Below are positions 9,013 to 17,817 of a stretch of 57,872 bases of DNA, piece after piece; the stretch's first letter is position 1, and each line of letters begins with the position of its first letter. Under the pieces are notes generated by a model. The model ran no database searches, had not been told where the DNA came from, and saw nothing but the letters and a program-made list of their open reading frames with translations. The position numbers were made by a program, and so were the translations under genes. The DNA is from Gemmatimonadota bacterium. GTDB lineage: Bacteria; Gemmatimonadota; Gemmatimonadetes; Gemmatimonadales; GWC2-71-9. The DNA is taken from the NCBI GenBank assembly GCA_022566515.1, contig JADFIT010000005.1, forward strand, positions 1 to 57,872, in the 5' to 3' direction.

Positions 9013-10677
9013 ATGAATCGGCACCATTCAGAGGGCTCCGGCCAGCCGGCAGAAACGCCTCCCACAGGTGTGGATCTCCTGTACGATCCTCGGTGGAACA
9101 AGGGCACAGGGTTCACGGAACGCGAGCGAGACGAGCTACACATCCGGGGGCTCATCCCGCCCCGCATGTTTTCCCAGGAGGAGCAGGCGCGCCGCATTCT
9201 GGGCAATTTCCATCGCAAGGGCTCAGACCTCGACAAGTACATCTTCATGATCGGCCTGCAGGACCGAAATCAGACGCTGTTCTACAGTATCGTCATCGAC
9301 AACATCGAGGAGATGGCGCCCATCATTTACACGCCGACAGTGGGAGAGGCGTGCCAGAATTTCGCCCACATCTTTCGCCGTGCGAAAGGACTGTACGTGA
9401 CGGCCCACGACAGGGGCCGAGTTGCAGACCTGTTGCGCAATTGGCCTGAGCGCGACGTGGCCGTGATCGTGGTGTCCGACGGCGAGCGCATTCTCGGTCT
9501 CGGAGATCTCGGGGCGGGCGGTATGGGCATCCCCAACGGCAAGCTGTCACTCTACACTGCGTGCGCTGGAATTCATCCGTGGCGTTGTCTGCCGGTCCTG
9601 CTCGACGTCGGTACGGACAACGAAGCCATTCGAAACGACCCTCTTTATTTGGGCATCAATCAACCCCGGCTTCGAGGGCAGGAGTATGATGACTTGGTCG
9701 AAGAATTCATGATGGGAGTGCGGGAGGTCTTCCCGGGAGCCTTGATCCAATTCGAAGATTTTGCGACGCGAAACGCCGTTCGCCTGTTGGACAGATACCG
9801 AACCCGCATGTGCGCCTTCAACGATGATATCCAAGGGACGGCCGCCGTCACTCTCGCCGGCTTGCTCTCAGCGGCCAGAATCACCCAGCAGGGTTTGCTT
9901 GACCAGACGATCGTCTTTCTGGGTGCGGGAAGTGCGGCTACCGGCATCGGTCACCTCATCGTTTCCGCCATGCAGCGGGAGGGACTCTCCCGAGAAGAAG
10001 CCCTAGTGCATGTCTGGTTCGTCGATTCCAAGGGATTGGTGGTAAAGAGCCGGGACGATCTCGCGGAACACAAACGTCCCTTCGCACACGAGTGCGAGTT
10101 TTTGCCGGACCTGCTCTCAGTGGTTCGGGAACTTCACCCCACGACGTTGATCGGCGTTTCAGGACAACCTGGCACCTTTACCGAACCGGTGGTGAAAGCG
10201 ATGGCGGATGCGAATGAGCGGCCGGTCATCCTCGCACTGTCCAACCCCACCTCCAGGGCGGAGTGCACGGCAGAGCAGGCGTACCGTTGGACCGGCGGCC
10301 GGGCGGTGTTTGCCAGCGGTAGTCCGTTCGGCCCGGTAGAGGTGGACGGCAAGACCTGCGTTCCTGGCCAGGGCAACAATGTCTACATATTCCCGGGCCT
10401 CGGACTGGGTGTGGTGGCATCGGGTGCACGGTTTGTCACTGACGACATGTTTCTCACTGCCGCGAAGGTCCTTGCACAGCTTGTCACGGAGGAGTCGCTG
10501 GCGCAGGGATCGATCTACCCGCCGTTGACCCAGATTCGGGAAGTGTCGGCGGAGATCGCTGCTGCGGTGGCTCGCCTAGCACAAGAGCAGGGCCTGGCGA
10601 CGCGGGAAGTACCACGAGACGCCCTGGCGTTCGTGAAAGCACAGATGTATGAGCCGGTGTACGAGAGCTACGTTTGA
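9013..10677 (+). CDS. maeA: NAD-dependent malic enzyme (oxaloacetate-decarboxylating)
   Basis: 554 residues, the full length of the large malic enzyme family. It converts malate to pyruvate and CO2 with reduction of NAD(P). Visible motifs are the substrate tyrosine in YTPTVGEACQNF, the catalytic lysine in IPNGKLSLYTACAGI, the metal-binding EDF in IQFEDFATRNA with NDDIQGTAAV, and a Rossmann motif FLGAGSAATGIG. The large size and the N-terminal GTGFTERERDEL element match the NAD type; cofactor choice is not proven. Its stop overlaps the start of the next gene. Confidence 0.93.
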   Translation: MNRHHSEGSGQPAETPPTGVDLLYDPRWNKGTGFTERERDELHIRGLIPPRMFSQEEQARRILGNFHRKGSDLDKYIFMIGLQDRNQTLFYSIVIDNIEEMAPIIYTPTVGEACQNFAHIFRRAKGLYVTAHDRGRVADLLRNWPERDVAVIVVSDGERILGLGDLGAGGMGIPNGKLSLYTACAGIHPWRCLPVLLDVGTDNEAIRNDPLYLGINQPRLRGQEYDDLVEEFMMGVREVFPGALIQFEDFATRNAVRLLDRYRTRMCAFNDDIQGTAAVTLAGLLSAARITQQGLLDQTIVFLGAGSAATGIGHLIVSAMQREGLSREEALVHVWFVDSKGLVVKSRDDLAEHKRPFAHECEFLPDLLSVVRELHPTTLIGVSGQPGTFTEPVVKAMADANERPVILALSNPTSRAECTAEQAYRWTGGRAVFASGSPFGPVEVDGKTCVPGQGNNVYIFPGLGLGVVASGARFVTDDMFLTAAKVLAQLVTEESLAQGSIYPPLTQIREVSAEIAAAVARLAQEQGLATREVPRDALAFVKAQMYEPVYESYV

Positions 10678-11318
10678 CAAATCCTAGCGACCTCCGCCAC
10701 CTGTTCGGCAACATCGACATCTATCTCTTCGACCAGTTGTTGAAAGGCCAGCTCACACCCGACATGACGATCCTGGACGCAGGTTGCGGCGACGGTCGCA
10801 ATTTGGTGTACCTCATGCGGTGCGGCTGTCGGGCTTTTGGAATTGACGAGACTCCGGATGCCATTGAGGAGATTCGCCTGTTGGCGACGCGAATCGCACC
10901 CGATCTTCCGGCCGACAATTTTCAGGTTGGCAAAGTCGACGCACTGCCATTCCCCGATGAGAACTTCGACGCCGTGTTGTGTAACGCCGTCCTACACTTC
11001 GCGGCCGACGAGCACCACTTCAATCAAATGCTCCGTGAGTTGTGGCGTGTGCTCAAGCCGGGTGGCCTGTTTTTCTCCCGCCTGGCATCGTCCATCGGCA
11101 TAGCAGACAGGATCGAACACATCGGCGGCCAACGCTATCGCCTGCCGGACGGTACGGATCGTTTTCTAGTGGACGAGGAGATGCTACTGTCGTTGACGAA
11201 TCAACTGGGCGGCGAACTCGTCGATCCGATCAAGACGACCAACGTGCAGGGAAAGCGGTGTATGACTACGTGGGTTCTAAAGAAAGGCAGTCCTCCCTTG
11301 CTAACCTCCAGCCTTTAA
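10674..11318 (+). CDS. Class I SAM-dependent methyltransferase
   Basis: 214 residues. It starts at a TTG that overlaps the malic enzyme stop (TTGA, 10674-10677), which suggests coupled translation. Motif I, LDAGCGDGRNL, lies at residues 34-44. The acidic loop after strand 2 reads GIDETPDAIEEI, motif II is NFDAVLCNAVLHF, and a LWRVLKPGGLFFSRL strand follows. It is a Methyltransf_11-like small-molecule or lipid methyltransferase of unknown substrate. The 3' end overlaps that of the convergent PspB-like gene by 18 bases. Confidence 0.85.
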   Translation: MTNPSDLRHLFGNIDIYLFDQLLKGQLTPDMTILDAGCGDGRNLVYLMRCGCRAFGIDETPDAIEEIRLLATRIAPDLPADNFQVGKVDALPFPDENFDAVLCNAVLHFAADEHHFNQMLRELWRVLKPGGLFFSRLASSIGIADRIEHIGGQRYRLPDGTDRFLVDEEMLLSLTNQLGGELVDPIKTTNVQGKRCMTTWVLKKGSPPLLTSSL

Positions 11319-11537
11319 CCTCTCCCTCTCCTTCTGCTGCTGAACCAGTCGCTCGGTGTATTCGAGCCGCTCCTCGAGGTCCATCACCCGGTCTTCCAGT
11401 CGGTGGATGAGATCGATGTCCTCGTCCGACAGGCCGCGGGAGTCGGGAACTCGACCGGCCAGCCGGTCAGCCATGGCCCTGCCCAACGGACTCTTGATCA
11501 GGACAATAACTATGATGAGAAAGAAGATGGACGACAT
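11301..11537 (-). CDS. Small PspB-like membrane protein
   Basis: 78 residues: an N-terminal hydrophobic helix (residues 2-15), a short linker, then a charged heptad-like helix (about 36-75, LSDEDIDLIHRLEDRVMDL onward) predicted to coil. This is the layout of PspB, the small inner-membrane partner of PspC in the phage-shock response, and similar proteins are common next to unrelated genes. No pspA, pspC or pspF is nearby, so the call is by architecture only. Its 3' end overlaps the convergent methyltransferase gene. Confidence 0.6.
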   Translation of the reverse strand: MSSIFFLIIVIVLIKSPLGRAMADRLAGRVPDSRGLSDEDIDLIHRLEDRVMDLEERLEYTERLVQQQKERERLKAGG

Positions 11538-11706
11538 ACAGGAAAGCTAACGCGTGGTCGGGCGCGTGCCTACCACTCACCGGTCACTGTTCAATGACGC
11601 CGCTGACTGTGAGATGCATACCCCTCACGGGCGCCGTTGCTCCGACAAATGGTGGGGTGGATCCGCGTCCGACAATAACTATCCGTGGCCGAATCACCTG
11701 CTACCG

Positions 11707-12207
11707 CTACTCCAACACGGGCTCGAAATCGTCCTCGGGCTTCGGCCGAATGTGCTCCTCCTCCATGATGAAACGCGCGCACGTGTTCCATCGCAGGATC
11801 GCGTCATCGTTCCCGGAAGGCCTCGTCTTCTCGGCCCGCTCGTAGCAATCCATTGCCTCCCGGAGAAGGTCGTGTGCGATGAAACCGGAGCCCGGGTTGC
11901 GGCGGCCGAGTTGGGCGCTGGCCCGGCGCTCGCAAATGATGCCGGCGTAGTAAGCCTCCTCATATTCGTCTTGGAGACGGGAGAGCAGGGCACGCGCCTC
12001 ATCGGCGCACCGGCCGCTTTTGGTAGCGAGTTGGTCCGTTAATGCGAGGATCAACGTCACCAGTGCCTCGTGATTTGTGGGATCGACCTGAAGGATGTCA
12101 CGGCAGATGCTTTCGGCTTCGCGCGGTTCGTTGAGGAGTCGGTACCGCAGAGCTTTTTCCAAGGCGGCAGCGACCCCTTCGGGGGACAGTGATTTCAATT
12201 CGAACAT
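11707..12207 (-). CDS. TPR-like protein behind the succinate dehydrogenase genes
   Basis: 166 residues, no signal peptide. Two or three degenerate TPR-like helix pairs are visible: residues 10-45, with LNEPREAESICRDIL and LQVDPTNHEALVTLILAL, then an EAYYAGIICERRASAQLG stretch and a LLREAMDCYERAEKTRPSG stretch. The C-terminal tail is acidic. It lies 18 bases after sdhB on the same strand, so it is probably cotranscribed with the sdh operon. A role in assembly of the complex is possible but not shown by the sequence. Confidence 0.75.
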   Translation of the reverse strand: MFELKSLSPEGVAAALEKALRYRLLNEPREAESICRDILQVDPTNHEALVTLILALTDQLATKSGRCADEARALLSRLQDEYEEAYYAGIICERRASAQLGRRNPGSGFIAHDLLREAMDCYERAEKTRPSGNDDAILRWNTCARFIMEEEHIRPKPEDDFEPVLE

Positions 12208-12225
12208 GCTTCCTCCTGCGCCGTA

Positions 12226-12993
12226 CTACGATGCCAGGCCCACCGCCGATGCCTTGCGCCGGTATCTCGCCAAGAACCTGCGGATCGGGTCATACGAGAC
12301 GTCCACTACCCGCTCCTTGAGCGGGATGATGGCGTTGTCGGTAATGGTTATGTCCTCCGGACACACCTTCGTGCAACACTTCGTGATGTTGCAGTATCCT
12401 ATTCCATGCTCCTTCCGCAAGTCCTCGAGACGGTTCTCGGTGTCGAGCGGGTGCATCTCCAAAGCCGCGATGTGAACCAAGAAGCGCGGACCGATGAACT
12501 CATCGAGCAGCCTATGCTCCCGCAGCACGTGGCAAACGTCCTGACAGAGAAAACACTCGATGCACTTGCGGAACTCCATGGAGCGGTCCACATCCGACTG
12601 GGCCATGCGCCAGGTGCCGTCTTTTTCGTCGGGCTTCCTTGGCCGGAAGGGCTTGATCTTTTTCTTTACCCTGTAATTCCATGAAACGTCGGTCACCAGG
12701 TCCTTGATCAACGGGAAGGCCTTCATCGGTTGGACCGTGACCGGCTTCTCCAACGGCAAATCGCTCGTCCGCGACATGCACATCAGTTTCGGCATGCCGT
12801 TGACTTCGGCAGAACACGACCCGCACTTGCCGGCTTTGCAGTTCCAGCGAAGAGCCAAGTCGTGCGCCTGTTCGGCTTGGATCTGGCGCACGACGTCCAA
12901 TACGACCATCCCGCTCGTCACCTCGGTGGCGTAGTCGCGGAACTCGCCGCCCCCGGAGTCTCCTCTCCAGATCCTGAATATGGCCTGGGCCAT
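12226..12993 (-). CDS. sdhB: Succinate dehydrogenase/fumarate reductase iron-sulfur subunit
   Basis: 255 residues. It carries electrons from the flavoprotein to the membrane anchor through three Fe-S clusters. The plant-type [2Fe-2S] ligands are Cys52, Cys57, Cys60 and Cys72 (NCKAGKCGSC). The C-terminal ferredoxin-like half has CIECFLCQDVC and CNITKCCTKVCPEDI for the [4Fe-4S] and [3Fe-4S] clusters. The ATG overlaps the sdhA stop by one base (TAATG), as expected for a tightly coupled operon. The direction of the reaction in the cell is not visible from sequence; with a caa3 oxidase in the window, succinate oxidation is likely. Confidence 0.93.
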   Translation of the reverse strand: MAQAIFRIWRGDSGGGEFRDYATEVTSGMVVLDVVRQIQAEQAHDLALRWNCKAGKCGSCSAEVNGMPKLMCMSRTSDLPLEKPVTVQPMKAFPLIKDLVTDVSWNYRVKKKIKPFRPRKPDEKDGTWRMAQSDVDRSMEFRKCIECFLCQDVCHVLREHRLLDEFIGPRFLVHIAALEMHPLDTENRLEDLRKEHGIGYCNITKCCTKVCPEDITITDNAIIPLKERVVDVSYDPIRRFLARYRRKASAVGLAS

Positions 12994-14813
12994 TACTTCA
13001 TCTCCTCGACAATCGCCTGCAGCTCGGCGGGCATCGCGGGTATGGTCTCGCGCCGCGTCTCCATGGTCCCGTCAAACCCCTTCTTGATCACGATATTGAC
13101 GCTGGCGGCGGCCGGATCCTTGTCGGGATGATCGCTACGGGAATGGGCACCCCGACTCTCTCGTCGCTCTAGGGCCGCCCGAGTGATCGCTTCGCCGATC
13201 GTAAGCAGATGCCCGAGGTCCACAGCAGCGTGCCACCCCGGGTTGTACGCCCGATTACCGCTGACGACGACGCGGCGTGCTCGACCCCGAAGCCGCTCGA
13301 GACCGACCAATGCCCGCTCCATTTCCTCCTCCTCGCGCACGATTCCCACGAGATCTTGCATCATCGCTTGGAGATCTTCTTGAATTTGATAGGGTCCCTC
13401 TCCGCCGGCCTCATCGACGTCATCGAAAGGCTCCAATGTGCGCCGCACGGCCTCCTCAACGTGATCGTGATTTACCTGGCCGGCTTGGTTATCACGGGCG
13501 AATTGCGCTGCGAACTCGCCGGCGCGCTTGCCGAATACCAGAAGGTCTGAGAGTGAATTTCCACCCAAACGATTCGCGCCGTGGAGGCCGGCGGCGCATT
13601 CGCCGGCGGCGAACAAACCTGGTACGACCGACATCTGTGTATCAGCATCCACCCGCACCCCCCCCATTGCGTAATGAGTGGTGGGGCCCACTTCCATCGG
13701 TTCCTTCGTGATGTCGATGTCGGCAAGCCGCTTGAACTGATGATACATGGCCGGAAGCTTCCGTTTAATATGCTGCTCGGCGTCGGAGAGCTTTTCCTTG
13801 ATCCACGAGATGTCGAGAAACACCCCGCCGTGAGGGCTGCCACGCCCCTCCTTGATCTCCCGTACGATGCAGCGCGCAACGTGATCCCGGGTCAGCAGCT
13901 CGGGAGGACGCCGTGCCTCCTTGTCGCCCTGCGTGTAGCGCCATCCCTCCTCCTCGCTATCCGCCGTCTGGTCGGTGTAGAGAGGCGGGATGTCGTCGAA
14001 CATGAATCGGTGCCCGTCCTTGTTGCGAAGAATCCCGCCCTCTCCACGAACGCCCTCGGTTACGAGCAGGCCTCGCACGCTCGGCGGCCAGACCATTCCC
14101 GTAGGGTGAAACTGAACGAACTCCATGTCAATCAGCTCGGCGCCGGCGTGGTAGGCCAGCGAGGGACCGTCACCCGTGCAATCCCAGCTGTTGCTCGTGA
14201 TCTTGTACAACTTTCCGATGCCACCGGTAGCGATAATCACCGCCTTCGCGTGGAACACGGTGAACGCGCCCTTCTCGCGATCGTAACTGAGAGCGCCGAT
14301 GACCCGATCTCCGTCCTTCAAGAGTTCGATCACCGTGTATTCCATGTAGATGTCGACACCTAGGTGGACGCCGCTGTCTTGCAGTGCACGGAGCATTTCC
14401 AGGCCGGTCCTGTCGCCCACGTGCGCCAGACGCGGGTACGCGTGACCGCCGAAATTCCGTTGCAGAATACGACCATCCTTGGTTCGGTCGAAGAGCGCAC
14501 CCCATGCTTCCAATTCCCTCACCCGATCGGGGGCCTCTTTGGCGTGCAATTCCGCCATGCGCCAGTTGTTGAGGTATTGCCCGCCTCGCATCGTGTCCGC
14601 GAAGTGCGTTTTCCAGCCGTCTCGCTCGTCTACGTTGCCCAGGGCGGCGGCAATGCCCCCCTCCGCCATCACCGTATGGGCTTTGCCGAGAAGGCACTTG
14701 GTCACCAGGCCGACCGAGACACCGGCTGCCGACGCGGAGGTCGCGGCCCGCAGCCCCGCCCCGCCTGAGCCTATGATCAACACGTCGTGTTCCCGCGTCT
14801 CATGGACGGCCAT
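12993..14813 (-). CDS. sdhA: Succinate dehydrogenase/fumarate reductase flavoprotein subunit
   Basis: 606 residues. It holds the FAD and the dicarboxylate site. The Rossmann motif DVLIIGSGGAGLRAATSA starts at residue 10. His46 in GKAHTVMAEGG is the expected covalent FAD attachment. HPTGMVWP and RGEGGILRN mark the active site, and ELIDMEFVQ precedes it. The start is the ATG at 14813, which overlaps the preceding stop as TGATG. A longer open frame continues upstream to 15554 but only reads the membrane-subunit gene out of frame. Middle gene of an anchor-A-B operon. Confidence 0.94.
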   Translation of the reverse strand: MAVHETREHDVLIIGSGGAGLRAATSASAAGVSVGLVTKCLLGKAHTVMAEGGIAAALGNVDERDGWKTHFADTMRGGQYLNNWRMAELHAKEAPDRVRELEAWGALFDRTKDGRILQRNFGGHAYPRLAHVGDRTGLEMLRALQDSGVHLGVDIYMEYTVIELLKDGDRVIGALSYDREKGAFTVFHAKAVIIATGGIGKLYKITSNSWDCTGDGPSLAYHAGAELIDMEFVQFHPTGMVWPPSVRGLLVTEGVRGEGGILRNKDGHRFMFDDIPPLYTDQTADSEEEGWRYTQGDKEARRPPELLTRDHVARCIVREIKEGRGSPHGGVFLDISWIKEKLSDAEQHIKRKLPAMYHQFKRLADIDITKEPMEVGPTTHYAMGGVRVDADTQMSVVPGLFAAGECAAGLHGANRLGGNSLSDLLVFGKRAGEFAAQFARDNQAGQVNHDHVEEAVRRTLEPFDDVDEAGGEGPYQIQEDLQAMMQDLVGIVREEEEMERALVGLERLRGRARRVVVSGNRAYNPGWHAAVDLGHLLTIGEAITRAALERRESRGAHSRSDHPDKDPAAASVNIVIKKGFDGTMETRRETIPAMPAELQAIVEEMK

Positions 14814-15616
14814 CAAAAGATCCTCCAATCCGTCCACACGCCCATCGAGCAGAGCCGCACGTAGAGATCCGAAAAACCGACCCAGAACAAACTCAGCCAG
14901 GCAAACATCATGTGGCGCTGGTTGAGACAGCTGACGCATGAATAGGCGGTGCGCCGCACCGGTCTCTCGGAGAGGTGGTCGTGGCGGCCCCCGACCAGAT
15001 GCCGCAGCGAGTGACAGCCCAGCGTGTAGCCACCCAGTAACGTGACGTTCGTTGCCAGGACCAGCGTCCCCACACCGACTCCGAAGTGGACCTGGCCGGT
15101 GACAAGGTCCTCGAACCACAGCGCCTTCCACACGTCGTAGGTCAGAAATACCAGGAAGGCCAGTGCGACGTACAGGAAGTAGCGGTGGACGTTCTGGAGA
15201 ATCAGGGGAAAGGAACCCTCCCCCAGGTACCGCTTCCGCGGCTCGCCCACGGCACACGCCGGGGGATCGGCCCAGAATGCCTTGTAGTAGGCCCCGCGGT
15301 AGTAGTAACACGTCAGGCGAAATCCGCCCGGCGCCCACAGGATGAGAAACGCCGGCGACCACGGCAGCCAGCTGAACCACCAACTCGGCTTGGGGCCGAA
15401 CCAGCTGTGTGGCGACTCCCCCAACAACTCTGGGGAGTAAAACGGCGACACGTAGGGCCCGTAATAATAGTGCACGCCTTGAAAGGCTGCCCAGGTCGAA
15501 TAGACGATGAATGCGCTCAGACCAAAGAGGACCACGGCCGGTTGGAGCCACCATGCATCGGGACGGGTGGTACGGCCGAAGCCGCTGGGATTCAGCGCAT
15601 TGGTCGGGTGAGTCAT
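14813..15616 (-). CDS. sdhC: Succinate dehydrogenase cytochrome b-type membrane subunit (single-gene anchor)
   Basis: 267 residues with about five hydrophobic segments (near 27-45, 83-98, 140-160, 175-195 and 232-250). The FRLTCYYYRGAYYKAFW stretch, then ACAVGEPRKRYLGE and FPLILQNVHRYFLYVA, match the single-subunit anchors of actinobacterial-like succinate dehydrogenases, in which one protein replaces separate SdhC and SdhD. Histidines near 145, 203 and 206 are candidate heme ligands. First gene of the sdh operon; the stop overlaps the sdhA start. Confidence 0.85.
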   Translation of the reverse strand: MTHPTNALNPSGFGRTTRPDAWWLQPAVVLFGLSAFIVYSTWAAFQGVHYYYGPYVSPFYSPELLGESPHSWFGPKPSWWFSWLPWSPAFLILWAPGGFRLTCYYYRGAYYKAFWADPPACAVGEPRKRYLGEGSFPLILQNVHRYFLYVALAFLVFLTYDVWKALWFEDLVTGQVHFGVGVGTLVLATNVTLLGGYTLGCHSLRHLVGGRHDHLSERPVRRTAYSCVSCLNQRHMMFAWLSLFWVGFSDLYVRLCSMGVWTDWRIF

Positions 15617-15690
15617 GAGCCGGGGGGTTGAGGGATAGGACTCGATGGTTGCCAGTTAGAATACGGCTTGTGAGGATCGGGAGCCAGAGG

Positions 15691-15769
15691 CCTTCACAAA
15701 TTCTTCATCTCTGGCCGTCTAAGTCCAGCCGGGATAGTCACTTGTGAAGGGCGAAGGACCCGCTATCCT
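15691..15769. promoter_or_regulatory. Mirror-image promoter-like elements between sdh operon and gdhA
   Basis: On the plus strand TTGTGA at 15742-15747 and TATCCT at 15764-15769 are 16 bases apart, upstream of gdhA. On the minus strand TTGTGA at 15699-15694 and GATCCT at 15678-15673 are 15 apart, reading toward sdhC. The two TTGTGAAGG copies form an inverted repeat (15691-15699 and 15742-15750). A divergent promoter pair, or an operator overlapping both -35 regions, would explain it. Function is inferred. Confidence 0.35.
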
Positions 15770-15845
15770 TGTGGCTCGCCAGGGAAGGTCAATCCGTTTT
15801 GGCCTGCAGGCTCTGGCCATGAAGCAACATCATTAGGGAGTGATA

Positions 15846-17183
15846 ATGGCACTGGAACTGGACCGGTTCATGGCGGGACTCGTCCGCCGGAACCCGGGTG
15901 AAAGAGAATTCCACCAAGCCGTCCGCGAAGTCGCCGAGAAGGTTATCCCCTTCATCAACCAACACCCCGAGTACGAAAAGGCGCTCATCTTCGAGCGCAT
16001 GACGGAGCCCGATCGAGTCGTGATCTTCCGTGTGTCGTGGGAAGACGATGAGGGCAACTTTCGCGTCAATCGCGGTTATCGCGTCCAATACAACAACGCT
16101 ATAGGCCCGTACAAAGGCGGCTTGCGTTTTGACAAATCGGTGAACCTCAGCATTCTGAAGTTCTTGGGGTTCGAGCAAGTTTTCAAGAACAGCCTGACGA
16201 CCCTCCCCATGGGTGGCGCGAAGGGTGGTGCCGATTTCAATCCCAAAGGCAAGAGTGACGCCGAGGTCATGCGGTTCTGCCATTCCTTCATGACAGAGCT
16301 GTATCGTCACATCGGCGCAGATGTAGACGTGCCGGCGGGTGACATCGGTGTGGGGACCCGTGAAGTCAGCTACATGTTCGGCCAATACAAACGGTTGAGT
16401 AACAAGTTCACCGGTACGTTTACCGGAAAGGGCTTGGCCTTTGGAGGAAGTCAGATTCGGAAGGAGGCCACCGGCTACGGTGCCGTGTATTTCGCGCGTG
16501 AGATGCTTGCAACGTGTGGCGAAACGGTTGAGGGAAAATCGGCGGTGATCTCCGGATCGGGCAATGTGGCCACGTACGCTGCGCAAAAACTCATGGAGAT
16601 GGGTGCCAAGGTTGTCGCGCTGTCCGACCGCAGAGGGTTCATTCACGAACCTGACGGTCTCACCAACGAGCGGCTGGCGTATATCATCGAGATGAAGGAG
16701 AACCACCACGGTACGCTCGAGGATTACGCAAGAGAGTTCGGCTCGACGTTTTGTCCGGGCAAGAGACCGTGGATTCTCCCGTGCGACATGGCGTTTCCCT
16801 GCGCCACGCAGAACGAACTCGATAAGGAAGACGCTCAGACGCTGATCAACAACGGCTGCAAGCTCGTCTCGGAGGGTGCCAACATGCCTACGGCGTATGC
16901 CGCCTCTACAATGTTCGAGGAGGCGCACATGCTGTTCGCACCAGGCAAGGCGGCCAATGCAGGCGGCGTCTCTATCTCGGGCTTGGAGATGTCCCAAAAC
17001 TCCATGCGGATGTCGTGGTCCCGGGAAGAGGTCGACCGCCAGTTGCAGGAAATCATGCGACGGATTCACGAGCAGTGTGTTGAATACGGCACCGTCAACG
17101 GGCGCGTGAATTACGTGAAGGGCGCCAATATTGCGGGGTTCAAGAAGGTGGCCGACGCGATGTTGGCATTCGGAATTGTATAG
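15846..17183 (+). CDS. gdhA: NADP-type glutamate dehydrogenase
   Basis: 445 residues, the usual length of the hexameric class I enzyme. It interconverts 2-oxoglutarate plus ammonia with glutamate. The start is the ATG at 15846, five bases after a GGGAG ribosome site; a GTG two codons earlier is possible. Visible are IGPYKGGLRFDKSVNLSILK with the substrate lysine, PMGGAKGGADFNPKGKSD with the catalytic lysine, a DVPAGDIGVG stretch, and the dinucleotide fold ISGSGNVATYAA. The motif set matches the NADP-dependent biosynthetic GdhA; cofactor preference is from family resemblance only. Confidence 0.93.
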   Translation: MALELDRFMAGLVRRNPGEREFHQAVREVAEKVIPFINQHPEYEKALIFERMTEPDRVVIFRVSWEDDEGNFRVNRGYRVQYNNAIGPYKGGLRFDKSVNLSILKFLGFEQVFKNSLTTLPMGGAKGGADFNPKGKSDAEVMRFCHSFMTELYRHIGADVDVPAGDIGVGTREVSYMFGQYKRLSNKFTGTFTGKGLAFGGSQIRKEATGYGAVYFAREMLATCGETVEGKSAVISGSGNVATYAAQKLMEMGAKVVALSDRRGFIHEPDGLTNERLAYIIEMKENHHGTLEDYAREFGSTFCPGKRPWILPCDMAFPCATQNELDKEDAQTLINNGCKLVSEGANMPTAYAASTMFEEAHMLFAPGKAANAGGVSISGLEMSQNSMRMSWSREEVDRQLQEIMRRIHEQCVEYGTVNGRVNYVKGANIAGFKKVADAMLAFGIV

Positions 17184-17321
17184 CCGGTAGGTCGCATGGT
17201 AGCAGCTTTTAGCGCACCAGCTCGAAAAACGCTTGCCATGTGCGGGAATTTTGCTGATGAACGCGCACGCGCAAGCCGGAGCGCGGTGCCCCCATCCGGT
17301 TTTTGCGACCCGACTATCCGC

Positions 17322-17753
17322 TCACATCCCCAGCCCACCGCTCACTTTTACGTGTCCGACCATCCCCAGCCCCTCATGCAGGAAGCACAAATACGCGTAG
17401 TCGCCGGCGACCGTGAAAACGTGCTGAAAGCGCTCACCGCTCTGTAGCAACCCCGAATCAAACGGTTCCGCCCCCGGCGGCAAGACGTTGTGCTCCTCGA
17501 GCGCCGCGGTTCCAGGCTTGTCCGTGGCGGTGTGGGGCATAGCGCCCTCGTTGATCCACACGATAGTGTCGCCGGGGGCTATGGTGACGCTCTCTGGGTA
17601 GAACCGCATATCGTCCCTCATCCGCACGATGACGGTCTTGTTGGCATGTTGCCCAGGGTCCGAGCCCGTGAGTGCGGCTGACCCTGCTACTGTCATGGTG
17701 ACCAAGGCGAGCCATCTCAATCCCCGGGTCAAACGGTCTGATCTATTGTTCAT
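17322..17753 (-). CDS. Secreted type I copper protein (plastocyanin/azurin-like)
   Basis: 143 residues from the ATG at 17753; the longer frame to 17936 adds an unrelated N-terminus. A signal peptide covers about residues 1-32 (RWLALVTMTVAGSAALTGS). The cupredoxin core runs from VIVRMRDDMRFYPESVTI. Copper ligands visible are the His of MPHTATD, the Cys and His of YLCFLHEG and the Met of GMVGHV: the C-x(2)-H and Met order of mononuclear blue copper electron carriers. It may donate electrons to an oxidase such as the caa3 enzyme in this window, which is inference. Divergent from the next gene. Confidence 0.85.
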   Translation of the reverse strand: MNNRSDRLTRGLRWLALVTMTVAGSAALTGSDPGQHANKTVIVRMRDDMRFYPESVTIAPGDTIVWINEGAMPHTATDKPGTAALEEHNVLPPGAEPFDSGLLQSGERFQHVFTVAGDYAYLCFLHEGLGMVGHVKVSGGLGM

Positions 17754-17817
17754 TTCTCGATTTCCCTTGAATGTCCTGTAGGGGAACCGCGCCAGGGGCC
17801 TGGAGGTTTCCAGAGTC

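Noticed and set aside
12993-15554. An 853-residue frame that looks like a large N-terminal extension of SdhA
   Set aside because: The extra 246 codons read the membrane-anchor gene in the wrong frame; SdhA starts at 14813 with a TGATG overlap.
15789-17069. A 426-codon frame antisense to gdhA
   Set aside because: It is fully opposite a clear glutamate dehydrogenase and has no recognisable domain; long antisense frames are common in high-GC DNA.
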